From Pseudodonghicola sp048268305 (GTDB lineage: Bacteria; Pseudomonadota; Alphaproteobacteria; Rhodobacterales; Rhodobacteraceae), in NCBI RefSeq assembly GCF_048268305.1, contig NZ_JBLWVT010000004.1, positions 62,001 through 126,000 on the forward strand: 64,000 nucleotides of DNA, read 5' to 3'. Positions 44,765-53,049 of this stretch are shown here, in pieces (positions within the stretch are counted from its first letter, which is position 1; each line of letters starts with the position of its first letter). Position numbers and translations under genes: made by a program. The notes beneath the pieces are model-generated. The model made no database searches, was not told where the DNA came from, and saw only the letters and a program-made list of their open reading frames with translations.

Positions 44765-45420
44765 CGGTGAAAAGACCTCATGTGGTGGGCGGATTGCGCC
44801 GGGCGCCGTTCGGCGCCCTGGCTGACCGGACAGGCGCGGCGCACCGCGCACCCTTCCATCATACAGGATTTTCCCGCGTTGGACTCCAGAAAGACGTGAC
44901 ATCTTGGCACATCATAGGGGTGCCCCGCGCCCAGGGCCCCGACCGGGCAGGCCGAAAGACAGGGTTTTTCAAGGCAGTCGTCGCAGGGGGAGGGGGCCAT
45001 TGGCAGGGGAAAGGCGATGGTTTCCGCGAAATGCAGCGCCCCGCGATAAGAGATCATCATGCCGACCCGGTCATGCACCAACATGCCGGTAGGGCTGGAA
45101 AAGGCGCGGCCGGATTTCAGCGCCCAGTCGATGAAGGGGGCGTAAGGTGGCCCGCCGAACGGATAATGGGCGCGGGCGCCAAAGCCTGCGGCCAGCCCGC
45201 CCACCACCCGGGTCGACCAGCGGTCGATCGGGTCGGGGACGCCGTCGACCGATTCGGGCGCGGCGGTGAACGTGTCCCAAAAGCCCGGTCCGGCGCCCAG
45301 CAGGATCAACGTGCCGCCCTCGATCCCCTTGGCATCGGAGGCGGCGACGTCGAGCGCCCCCATGACGATCAGCCCCGCCGCCTCGGCAGCCTGGCGGATC
45401 GCCTCATAGCGGGCGCTCAT
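44761..45420 (-). CDS. Ferredoxin-like protein, iron-sulphur part of QueG-type reductases
   Basis: A 219-residue protein with eight cysteines in the C-terminal third: Cys146, 149, 154, 158 (CDDCLEKPCLSACPVGAL), Cys174, and Cys186, 191, 197 (CMMEGCAVRRACPV). These could bind two 4Fe-4S clusters, as in epoxyqueuosine reductase QueG, but the B12-binding N-terminal domain of QueG is absent or unrecognisable. It is between argB (4-nt gap) and sixA (4-nt overlap). Function unknown. Confidence 0.7.
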   Translation of the reverse strand: MSARYEAIRQAAEAAGLIVMGALDVAASDAKGIEGGTLILLGAGPGFWDTFTAAPESVDGVPDPIDRWSTRVVGGLAAGFGARAHYPFGGPPYAPFIDWALKSGRAFSSPTGMLVHDRVGMMISYRGALHFAETIAFPLPMAPSPCDDCLEKPCLSACPVGALGAGHPYDVPRCHVFLESNAGKSCMMEGCAVRRACPVSQGAERRPAQSAHHMRSFHR

Positions 45421-45424
45421 GGTG

Positions 45425-46288
45425 TCAGCCCTTGCGGATCAATGATCCCGCGCCATGTTCGGTGAAGAGTTCCAAAAGCACGGCATTGGGCGCGCGGCCG
45501 TCCAGGATCACCACCGCCCGCACGCCGCCTTCGATGGCATCCAGCGCGGTTTCGGTCTTTGGGATCATGCCGCCGGCGATCACGCCCTCTTCGGTCATCT
45601 GGATGATCTGGGCCGCGGTCAGTTCGGTCAATACCTCGCCCGCGGCGTTCTTTACGCCCGACACATCGGTCAGCAGCAGCAGCCGGTCGGCCTTCAACGC
45701 GGCGGCGATGGCGCCGGCGGCGGTGTCGCCGTTGACGTTGAAGGTCTCGCCATTGCGGCCGGCGCCGATCGGGGCGATCACCGGGATGATGTCATGCGCG
45801 AAGAGATCGCGCAGGATGGAGGGGTTCATGTCGGCGGGGGTGCCGACGAACCCCAGCGCCGGATCGGTCTGATCGCAGATCATCAGGTTGGCATCCTTGC
45901 CCGACAGGCCCACGGCCATGCCGCCCTGCCGGTTCACCGCCTGCACGATCCGCTTGTTGACGAGACCGGAAAGCACCATCTCGACCACTTCGACGGTCAG
46001 CTTGTCGGTCACCCGCTTGCCGTTGACGAATTCCGACTTGGCGCCCAGCTTGTCCAGCATGGCGTTGATCATCGGGCCGCCGCCATGGACGATCACCGGG
46101 TTCACGCCCACCTGGCGCATCAGCACCACATCGCGGGCAAAGCTTTCCATCGCCTCGTCGCTGCCCATGGCGTGACCGCCCAGCTTGATCACGACGATGG
46201 CGTCGTCATAGCGCTGCAGATAGGGCAGCGCGCTCGACAAAGTGGCGGCAGTGGCAATCCAGTCGCGGTTCATGTCCTGAGTCTTCAT
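45425..46288 (-). CDS. argB: Acetylglutamate kinase
   Basis: A 287-residue ArgB, catalysing the second step of arginine synthesis (N-acetylglutamate phosphorylation). VIKLGGHAMG and VHGGGPMINAML are substrate-binding segments, and INVNGDTAA-like NVNGDTAAGAIAAAL the ATP site. The start at 46288 gives MKTQDMNRDW; an internal ATG at 46273 is possible. Other arg genes are not in the window. Confidence 0.95.
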   Translation of the reverse strand: MKTQDMNRDWIATAATLSSALPYLQRYDDAIVVIKLGGHAMGSDEAMESFARDVVLMRQVGVNPVIVHGGGPMINAMLDKLGAKSEFVNGKRVTDKLTVEVVEMVLSGLVNKRIVQAVNRQGGMAVGLSGKDANLMICDQTDPALGFVGTPADMNPSILRDLFAHDIIPVIAPIGAGRNGETFNVNGDTAAGAIAAALKADRLLLLTDVSGVKNAAGEVLTELTAAQIIQMTEEGVIAGGMIPKTETALDAIEGGVRAVVILDGRAPNAVLLELFTEHGAGSLIRKG

Positions 46289-46340
46289 CGATTGTGTCCG
46301 TTTCGGAGCGGGTTCTCATGTTTTGCGCTTTTGGCGCAAG

Positions 46341-46997
46341 TTATTCCTCGGTCAGCCCGGCGATGATGGCGCGCAGGCTGGCGATGCCATCGCCCTTCTC
46401 GCTCGAGGTCAGCACGATCTCGGGATAGGCGGCGGGGTGTTTCGCCAATGCGCCGCGCACCTGGGTCAGCACCTTGTCGCGATCCGCCGCCTTCACCTTA
46501 TCGGTCTTGGTCAGCACGCATTGGAAGGTCACGGCCGCGCTGTCGAGCAGTTTCATGATCTCGTCATCGACGGCTTTCACCCCGTGGCGCGCGTCGATCA
46601 GCACGAAGGCGCGGCGCAGGGTCTGGCGGCCGGAGAGATACTGTTTCAGCAGCTTTTGCCATTTCTCCACCACCGCCAGCGGCGCGTTGGCATAGCCATA
46701 GCCGGGCAGGTCGACCAGATAGAGGCCGGGGCCTTGGGCGAAGAAGTTGATCTCTTGCGTGCGGCCCGGGGTATTCGACGCGCGCGCCAGCCCCTTGGTT
46801 CCGGTCAACGCATTGATCAGAGAGGATTTGCCGACGTTCGAGCGGCCGGCAAAGCAGATCTCGACCCGGTCGGCGGGGGGCAGGCCGGACATGGCGACCA
46901 CGCCCTTGACGAATTCCGAAGGACCGGCAAACAGCAGGCGGCCCTTTTCGGCGGTCGGCGCATCAGGCTCTTCAGCCGGGGGAAAGGGCAGTTGCAT
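46341..46997 (-). CDS. engB: Ribosome biogenesis GTPase EngB/YihA
   Basis: A 218-residue GTPase needed for 50S assembly. GRSNVGKSSLI is G1, the TPGRTQ motif is G2, VDLPGYGYA is G3 and TKTDKV is G4. Its start overlaps the stop of the MOSC gene by 1 nt, and argB follows 52 nt downstream. Confidence 0.95.
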   Translation of the reverse strand: MQLPFPPAEEPDAPTAEKGRLLFAGPSEFVKGVVAMSGLPPADRVEICFAGRSNVGKSSLINALTGTKGLARASNTPGRTQEINFFAQGPGLYLVDLPGYGYANAPLAVVEKWQKLLKQYLSGRQTLRRAFVLIDARHGVKAVDDEIMKLLDSAAVTFQCVLTKTDKVKAADRDKVLTQVRGALAKHPAAYPEIVLTSSEKGDGIASLRAIIAGLTEE

Positions 46998-47758
46998 CAG
47001 TTCATAACCTCGATTTGGCAGCCTTCGGTCAGGGTGCCGCCGCGGGTGACCCGGGCATAGACGCCACAGATCTGGTGCCCCCAGCCGGTTTTCAATGCGC
47101 CAAGCGTATCGGCGTCGCGAATCCCCGTCACGGGGTTGGCGGTGGTGGCCATGCAGCGGGTGATCGGTTCGATCACCTCCAGTTCGATCTCGCCCAGGCG
47201 CAGGGTCTTGCCCGGCCAGTCCAGCTCGGCCCAGGGCGCCAGGCCGTCGAACAGCAGGTTGCCGCGCCACCTGAGCGGTGAGAGCGCCTGACCGAGCTCC
47301 GCCTCGACAGCGGCATGGGTGGCGAGGCTGATCAGCGAGATCGAGGGGAAATCGGTATCCGTCATCGCCTGATCCGGCGCGCGCACCAGTCGGGCGGGCT
47401 GCGGACGGTCGGGGTTGGTGACGGGGCCGGCCCAAGCGACGAAGCGCGCTGCGTCCTGGGGATCGGTCGGGTCGATGGTGATCGCGGGCCGCTCCGGATG
47501 GGTCAGGGTGATCTGCCCGGTCGCCTCATCCACCCGCGCTTCGATCGCCATCAGCGATGGCGATCCTGCGGCACGGGTGAAGTTGCGGCAGGGGGCCCAG
47601 GCGGGGGCGGCTTCATCAAAGCGCGCCGCGTCATGGGCGACCGCCCAGGCCCTGTCCCAGGGCAGGGCGGCGCCTGCGGTCAGATCGACCCGCGCCAACC
47701 GCTCGCGCCCGTGGGCCTTGATCGGATGGCGCCAGATTTCCCTGACCGTTGCCGTCAC
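46997..47758 (-). CDS. MOSC-domain protein (mARC-like)
   Basis: A 253-residue protein with an N-terminal beta-barrel domain (REIWRHPIKAHG) and a C-terminal MOSC domain. The conserved cysteine in ITRCMATTANP is the likely sulphur or molybdenum ligand. Related proteins (mARC, YcbX, YiiM) reduce N-hydroxylated compounds with molybdenum cofactor. The start is GTG, overlapping the yidC stop by 4 nt, and the stop overlaps engB by 1 nt: yidC-MOSC-engB are tightly coupled. Confidence 0.9.
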   Translation of the reverse strand: MTATVREIWRHPIKAHGRERLARVDLTAGAALPWDRAWAVAHDAARFDEAAPAWAPCRNFTRAAGSPSLMAIEARVDEATGQITLTHPERPAITIDPTDPQDAARFVAWAGPVTNPDRPQPARLVRAPDQAMTDTDFPSISLISLATHAAVEAELGQALSPLRWRGNLLFDGLAPWAELDWPGKTLRLGEIELEVIEPITRCMATTANPVTGIRDADTLGALKTGWGHQICGVYARVTRGGTLTEGCQIEVMN

Positions 47759-49569
47759 TTCTTGTCCTCGGGCGGGGCCTTTTTGAACGTCTGCTTGATG
47801 TTGCCGAAGACGTCCGGCTTATAGCCCTGCATCCGCATGATCAGATACTGCTGGGTGAAGGTGATCGTGTTGTTGGTGATCCAGTAGACCACCAGCCCGC
47901 TGGCAAAGCCGCCCAGCATGAACATGAAGACCCAAGGCATCCAGGCGAAGATCATCTTCTGCGTCGGATCGGTCGGCGCCGGGTTCAGCTTTTGTTGCAG
48001 GAACATCGAAATCCCCAGCAGCAGCGGCAGGATGCCGATCAGCACCGTGGCCAGCAGGGTTCCCGGCACCGGCCCGGCCCAGGGGGCCCAGCCGAAGAAG
48101 TTCATGATCGAGGTGGGATCGGGCGCGCTCAGGTCCTGGAACGGGCCGAACCAGGCGGCGTGGCGCAACTCCATCGTGACCGAGATCACCTTGTAGAGCG
48201 AGAAGAAGATCGGGATCTGCAGCAGGATCGGCAGACAGCCGGCGGCCGGGTTCACCTTTTCCTTCTTGTAAAGCTCCATCATGCCCTGTTGCAGCTTCTG
48301 GCGGTCGTCGCCGGCGGCTTCCTTCAGCGCTTCCATCTGCGGCTGCAGTTCCTTCATCTTCGCCATCGAGACGTAGGATTTGAATGCCAGCGGGAACAGG
48401 ATCGCTTTCAGGATCAGGGTCAGGGCGATGATCGACCAGCCCATGTTGCCGATCAGCTTGTGGATATTGTGCAGCAGCCAGAAGATCGGCTTGGTCAGGA
48501 AGAAGAACCAGCCCCAGTCGATCGAATCAATAAAGCGGTCGATGCCGGCGCGCTCATAGGCGCGGATGGTTTCCCATTCCTTGGCGCCGGCGAACAGACG
48601 GGTGGTGACGGTGGTCGATTGCCCGTCGCTGAGCGTCTCGGTCGGCAGCACCGCCTCGGTCTGATAGATGTCGCGGCGCTCGTCGTATTTCGCCACTTGC
48701 TTGAAGGCGCTGCCGCTGGAGGGGATCAGCGTGGTCATCCAATAGTGGTCGGTGAAACCGATCCAGCCGTCTTTCTCCACCTGCTTGACCTCGGCCCGGG
48801 CGCCTTCGCGCTCCTGGAAGTCGAAGTCCTTCATCTTCTTGTATTTGGTTTCCGACAGCGTGCCGTCGGTCATTTCGATCACACCCTCATGCACGACCGA
48901 GAAGCCCTTGGGGCCGACCGGCAGGCCGTGGCGCGCCAGCACCCCATAGGGGGCAAGGCCGACGGTGCCGCCGCTGGCATTCTCGACCGACTGGGTGACG
49001 GTGAACATGTAATTGTCGTCGATCGAGATTTCGCGCTTGAACGTCAGGCCCTTGCCGTTGTCCCAGCCGAGGGTGACCGGCTTGCCGACGCCCAGCGTGT
49101 CGCCGGCGAGCAGGCTCCACTGCGTGTTGGGGCCCGGCACGTCGTCCAGCGTCAGACCGGCGCCGGGCGCCCAGCCATAAAGCGCGTAATAGGCGTCTGA
49201 GGCGCCGACCGGGTGCAGCATCTGCACGATGGGCGAGGTCGGATCGACGGTGTCGTGGTAATCCTTCAGCGCCAGCTCATCCATCCGCCCGCCGAGCAGC
49301 GAGATGCTGCCGGACAGCCGCGGGGTGTCGATCCTGAGCCGCGGCGCATCGGCCACCTCGGGTGCGGTCGAGGTCTCTGCCGCGGCAGAGGCCGGGGCGT
49401 CGGGCGTGGCGGGCAGGCTGCCCGTGGTGTTGCCGGTATCGGTCTGGGCGACCTGCGGCGCGTTCGGATCCACGGTCTTGTCCTCTGGCGGGAAAAAGAA
49501 GAACCACCCGAGGATCACCAGGAAGCTAAGCGCCGTTGCGAGGATGAGGTTCTTGTTCTGATCGTCCAT
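47755..49569 (-). CDS. yidC: Membrane protein insertase YidC
   Basis: A 604-residue YidC, inserting proteins into the inner membrane alone or with SecYEG. MDDQNKNLILATALSFLVILGWFFFFP is the first helix (too long to quote in full as one motif; ATG 49569), followed by a large periplasmic domain and the C-terminal core with helices from about residue 350. Hydrophilic C-terminal QGYKPDVFGNIKQTF. Upstream genes rnpA and rpmH, common neighbours, are absent; instead a GGDEF/EAL gene precedes it. Transcribed with MOSC, engB, argB, ferredoxin-like and sixA. Confidence 0.95.
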   Translation of the reverse strand: MDDQNKNLILATALSFLVILGWFFFFPPEDKTVDPNAPQVAQTDTGNTTGSLPATPDAPASAAAETSTAPEVADAPRLRIDTPRLSGSISLLGGRMDELALKDYHDTVDPTSPIVQMLHPVGASDAYYALYGWAPGAGLTLDDVPGPNTQWSLLAGDTLGVGKPVTLGWDNGKGLTFKREISIDDNYMFTVTQSVENASGGTVGLAPYGVLARHGLPVGPKGFSVVHEGVIEMTDGTLSETKYKKMKDFDFQEREGARAEVKQVEKDGWIGFTDHYWMTTLIPSSGSAFKQVAKYDERRDIYQTEAVLPTETLSDGQSTTVTTRLFAGAKEWETIRAYERAGIDRFIDSIDWGWFFFLTKPIFWLLHNIHKLIGNMGWSIIALTLILKAILFPLAFKSYVSMAKMKELQPQMEALKEAAGDDRQKLQQGMMELYKKEKVNPAAGCLPILLQIPIFFSLYKVISVTMELRHAAWFGPFQDLSAPDPTSIMNFFGWAPWAGPVPGTLLATVLIGILPLLLGISMFLQQKLNPAPTDPTQKMIFAWMPWVFMFMLGGFASGLVVYWITNNTITFTQQYLIMRMQGYKPDVFGNIKQTFKKAPPEDKK

Positions 49570-49688
49570 CGGGGACCGCCACCTTGTGCTGCCTATGCTA
49601 TGACAGGGTGGGTTCAACAGAGTAGCGCCCCAAAGGTCAAGCGATTTCCGGGGCGCAACCCGGGCCGGATGGACCCGGGCGGGAAGGA

Positions 49689-51236
49689 TCAGCCGGTTTC
49701 GCGGCCGATCCGCGGCGCATCGCGCAGTTTCGCGCGATGGGCGGCAATCCAGTCGAGCGTCTGTTCGAAGGGCATCGGCCGGCCGATGCCGAAGCCCTGT
49801 ACGTGATCGCAGCCGAGCTGGGCCAGCAGCGCGTGTTCCCCCACCGTCTCGACGCCTTCGGCCAGGGTCTCGATCTCCAGCCGTTCGGCCATCGTCAGGA
49901 TCGCGGCGATCATGCGTTGCTGTTCCGGGTCGCGGTCCGCCTTCATCACGAAGGAGCGGTCGATCTTGATCCGCGATACCGCAAAGCGGCGGATCGAGGA
50001 GAAAGAGGCGTGACCGGTGCCGAAATCGTCCAGGTCGATTCTGCAGCCCAGCTTGGCGAGCCCGGCGATATTATGGGCGATGGTGTCGTCGGGGTCGGTG
50101 CTGACCACCGATTCCAGGATTTCCACCGACAGCCGGTCCGGCGTCAGGTCGAAGCGGTCAAGCTCCCAGCGGATGCGCTCGACCAGCCCGGGATTGCGCA
50201 GCTCCTCGGGCGAGAAGTTGACGCCGACCTGCGGCACCTCGACCCCGGCGCTGTCCCAGGCCTTGAGCGCGGTCAGCGCGTGATAGAGGATCACCTGACC
50301 CAGCCGTTCCATCAGCCCGGCCTCTTCCAGCGCCGGCAGGAAATTGTCGGGCGGCAGCATGCCATGCACCGGATGCACCCAGCGCGCCAGGGCCTCGAAA
50401 CCGGTGATCAGCCCGGTATTGGTGGAAATCTGCGGCTGGTACCAGGGTTGGATCTGACCGTTTTCCAGTGCAAAGGCGGCCTCTTCGCGCAGATCGTTGC
50501 GCGCCTGCGACCGGCGGTGGGTGTCGCTGGTATAGACCCGGATGCCCGACGGCCCGCTGCGCTGCGCTTCGGCCAGGGCCTCGCTTGCCGCCTCGAGCCA
50601 GGCGGAGGCATCGCTGCCCGGCGCGCGGCGGCGCATGCACAGCCCGACCGAGGCGGTCATGTAGATCGTGCTGGCGTCGAGCGAGATCGGATCCTCCACC
50701 GCGCTCTGCATGCGGCCGGCAAGCTGGATGCAGAGTTCCAGATCCAGCATCCGCACCGGGGTCAGGCAGACGGCGAAGCGGCTGTCGCCGATCCGGGCGA
50801 CGATATCGTCGCTGCGCAGCGCGGCGCAGATGCGTTCGCCGGTGCTCTGCGCCACGCGGTCGGCGGCGGCCATGCCGTGGCGTTCGCTCAGTTCCTTATA
50901 CTCATCCAGTTCCAGCACGAAACAGGCCGAGCGCAGGCCAGAGCGCTTGGTATCGGCATAGACACGGGCCAGCGCCGCCTCGAATCCCTCGCGCAGCATC
51001 AGCCCGGTGACCCCGTCGCGCGGCAGCGCCGGGGCGCGGGCCCGCTCGTCGAAGGCCCCGACGAAGGCGAAGAGCAGCGGCAGTCCGAGCGATACGATGA
51101 CCAGTGCAGCCTCTCCCCACAGCCAGAAGACCCCGAGGGTGAGCGCCGGCAGGAAGGCCAGGATCGGCGGCCCCATCAGGATCGGCAGGATCCTGTTGCG
51201 CAGCCGGGTCATGGGGCTGGATTTGGGCAGTTGCAT
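49689..51236 (-). CDS. Cyclic-di-GMP phosphodiesterase with degenerate GGDEF and intact EAL domains
   Basis: A 515-residue protein. Two N-terminal hydrophobic helices (about residues 15-60) are followed by a GGDEF domain whose active-site motif is degraded to IGDSRF, so it likely cannot make c-di-GMP. The EAL domain is intact: GFEALARW, VNFSPEELRNPG, DDFGTG, KIDRSFV, AEGVET and QGFGIGRPM, so hydrolysis is expected. The degenerate GGDEF may bind GTP as a regulator. The ATG at 51236 (MQLPKSS) is preferred; GTG starts lie at 51239 and 51251. Confidence 0.9.
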   Translation of the reverse strand: MQLPKSSPMTRLRNRILPILMGPPILAFLPALTLGVFWLWGEAALVIVSLGLPLLFAFVGAFDERARAPALPRDGVTGLMLREGFEAALARVYADTKRSGLRSACFVLELDEYKELSERHGMAAADRVAQSTGERICAALRSDDIVARIGDSRFAVCLTPVRMLDLELCIQLAGRMQSAVEDPISLDASTIYMTASVGLCMRRRAPGSDASAWLEAASEALAEAQRSGPSGIRVYTSDTHRRSQARNDLREEAAFALENGQIQPWYQPQISTNTGLITGFEALARWVHPVHGMLPPDNFLPALEEAGLMERLGQVILYHALTALKAWDSAGVEVPQVGVNFSPEELRNPGLVERIRWELDRFDLTPDRLSVEILESVVSTDPDDTIAHNIAGLAKLGCRIDLDDFGTGHASFSSIRRFAVSRIKIDRSFVMKADRDPEQQRMIAAILTMAERLEIETLAEGVETVGEHALLAQLGCDHVQGFGIGRPMPFEQTLDWIAAHRAKLRDAPRIGRETG

Positions 51237-51303
51237 CACGGGGCCTTTCACCTTTGCGTCAGTTCGCGCAAGATGACCCTAACCCGATGTTCTGACTGGG
51301 ATG

Positions 51304-52200
51304 TTAACGCAGACGCGGAATTTTGTCGTCTTCGTCGTTGCCGGGGGTCCCCATGCCCCGCGTCAGCCCGGCGAAGTCGAACAGCTTCGGATCCAGCATG
51401 TGCGAGGGGCGGATATTGGTCAGCGCCCGGAACATCACCTGCCGCCGGCCGGGAGAGTTTTTCTCCCAATTATCAAGAATTTGCTTGACCTGCTGGCGCT
51501 GCAGCCCGTCCTGCGATCCGCATAGGTCGCAAGGGATGATGGGATAGTTCATCGCCCGGGCGAATTTCTCGCAATCCTCCTCGGCGACATGGGCCAGGGG
51601 ACGGTAAACGAAAAGATCGCCTTCTTCATTTACCAGTTTCGGCGGCATGGTCGCGAGGCGGCCACCGTGGAACAGATTCATGAAGAATGTTTCCAGGATA
51701 TCGTCGCGGTGATGCCCCAGCACCACCGCCGAACAGCCCTCTTCCCGGGCGATTCGATAGAGGTTGCCGCGCCGCAGCCGCGAACAGAGCGCGCAATAGG
51801 TGCGCCCGGCCGGCACCTTGTCCATCACAATCGAATAGGTGTCCTGATATTCGATCCGGTGCGGCACCCCCATGCGTTCCAGAAACTCCGGCAGCACGGT
51901 GGCGGGAAAGCCCGGCTGGCCCTGATCCAGGTTGCAGGCCAGAAGATCGACCGGCAGCAGGCCGCGCCACTTCAGCTCGTAGAGCACGGCGAGCAGGGTA
52001 TAGCTGTCCTTGCCACCCGACAGGCACACCAGCCAGCGCGCCGGCTTGGCATCCTTGTCATGGGCGTCGGTTTCGATCATCCCATAGTGTTCGATCGCTT
52101 CGCGCGTGGCTCGCACGATGCGTTTGCGCAGCTTTTTGAACTCGGTGGTCGAGGGCGCACCGTGAAACAGCGGATGGATATCGTCGGACTCGTCAAGCAT
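51304..52200 (-). CDS. ttcA: tRNA 2-thiocytidine biosynthesis protein TtcA
   Basis: A 298-residue TtcA, which thiolates cytidine 32 of tRNA. CLSGGKDSYTLL is the PP-loop, and the cysteines in TYCALCSRLRRG and PCDLCGSQ supply the 4Fe-4S cluster and sulphur relay. Length and motif order match the E. coli protein. Divergent from the LysE gene at 52318. Confidence 0.95.
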   Translation of the reverse strand: MLDESDDIHPLFHGAPSTTEFKKLRKRIVRATREAIEHYGMIETDAHDKDAKPARWLVCLSGGKDSYTLLAVLYELKWRGLLPVDLLACNLDQGQPGFPATVLPEFLERMGVPHRIEYQDTYSIVMDKVPAGRTYCALCSRLRRGNLYRIAREEGCSAVVLGHHRDDILETFFMNLFHGGRLATMPPKLVNEEGDLFVYRPLAHVAEEDCEKFARAMNYPIIPCDLCGSQDGLQRQQVKQILDNWEKNSPGRRQVMFRALTNIRPSHMLDPKLFDFAGLTRGMGTPGNDEDDKIPRLR

Positions 52201-52317
52201 GGGTCGGCTTTAGTTGAATCCATCGGTTCGGGCAAGCGGCGGCAATGCGCAGGAACCGGGTCGCGGGGCGGTGCTGTCCGGGGCGATGAAGGGGCCACCG
52301 ATGTTTGGGAGCCCGCC

Positions 52318-52908
52318 ATGCCTGATCTGACCCTGCCGCTGCTCGCCTTCCTGTTCCCGCTGGCCTACAGCCCGGGGCCGGGCAACATGATCTTCGCCGC
52401 CACCGGCGCGCGGTTTGGCCTGATCGCCACCGCCCCGGCGAGCCTTGGCTATCACCTCGCCACCTGGATCGTCACCGCCGCCCTGGGCTTCGGTTTCGCC
52501 ACTGCTCTGGCGCAGGCGCCGCTCATGTTCTCGCTGCTGAAATGGGCCGGCGCCGCCTATGTGCTCTGGCTGGCACTCGGCCTCTGGCGCGCGGGGGCGG
52601 TGGCGCAGGGGGCGCGGGCCCGGCCGATGGGCGCGCGCGACGGCGCGGTGCTCCTGCTTCTGAATCCCAAGGCCTATGTGATCATCGTGCTGATGTTCAG
52701 CCAATTCCTCGGCCCCGCGACCGGGCCCGCCGGCGTGCTCTGGATCACCACGGTCTTCACCCTGAACAACACGCTGGCCTTCGCGGTCTGGAGCCTGATC
52801 GGCGATCGGCTGGCGATCCACTTCCGCGATCCGCAGCAGGCGCGTCGGCTCAATCGCGCCCTGGGCGCGCTCCTCGCCGCAGTGGCGCTCTGGATGGCGC
52901 TGGGCTGA
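52318..52908 (+). CDS. LysE/RhtB-family exporter (first copy)
   Basis: A 196-residue inner-membrane protein with five to six hydrophobic segments. YSPGPGNMIFAATGARFG (about residues 17-34) is the family's N-terminal signature. Members export amino acids and related compounds; the substrate is not predictable. It is divergent from ttcA over 117 nt and is followed by a composite repeat. Confidence 0.85.
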   Translation: MPDLTLPLLAFLFPLAYSPGPGNMIFAATGARFGLIATAPASLGYHLATWIVTAALGFGFATALAQAPLMFSLLKWAGAAYVLWLALGLWRAGAVAQGARARPMGARDGAVLLLLNPKAYVIIVLMFSQFLGPATGPAGVLWITTVFTLNNTLAFAVWSLIGDRLAIHFRDPQQARRLNRALGALLAAVALWMALG

Positions 52909-52928
52909 GGTAAAGCGCGCGCCTTTGC

Positions 52929-52979
52929 CTTCTCTTCGTCCCAAATACGGCCGCCGGAGGCTCCCACCCGCAGCGGGGG
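52929..52979 (+). repeat. Composite intergenic repeat, copy E
   Basis: The core TTCTCTTCGTCCC followed by AAATACGGCCGCCGGAGG (52930-52960) is nearly identical to copy F at 63922, and is followed by a weak hairpin cccgc/gcggg (about 52966-52976). It lies 21 nt after the LysE gene, in the gap between convergent genes. Confidence 0.65.
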
Positions 52980-53049
52980 CGCCGCGGTTCGACAGGTCAT
53001 CCCCCCGTAGCCCCAAAGCCTCTTTCCCGACCCGTGGAGGTGGGCGATG

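Noticed and set aside
49737..51488. A long plus-strand open frame opposite the GGDEF/EAL gene
   Set aside because: The minus-strand gene has clear c-di-GMP motifs; the plus-strand frame has none and is compositionally a shadow.
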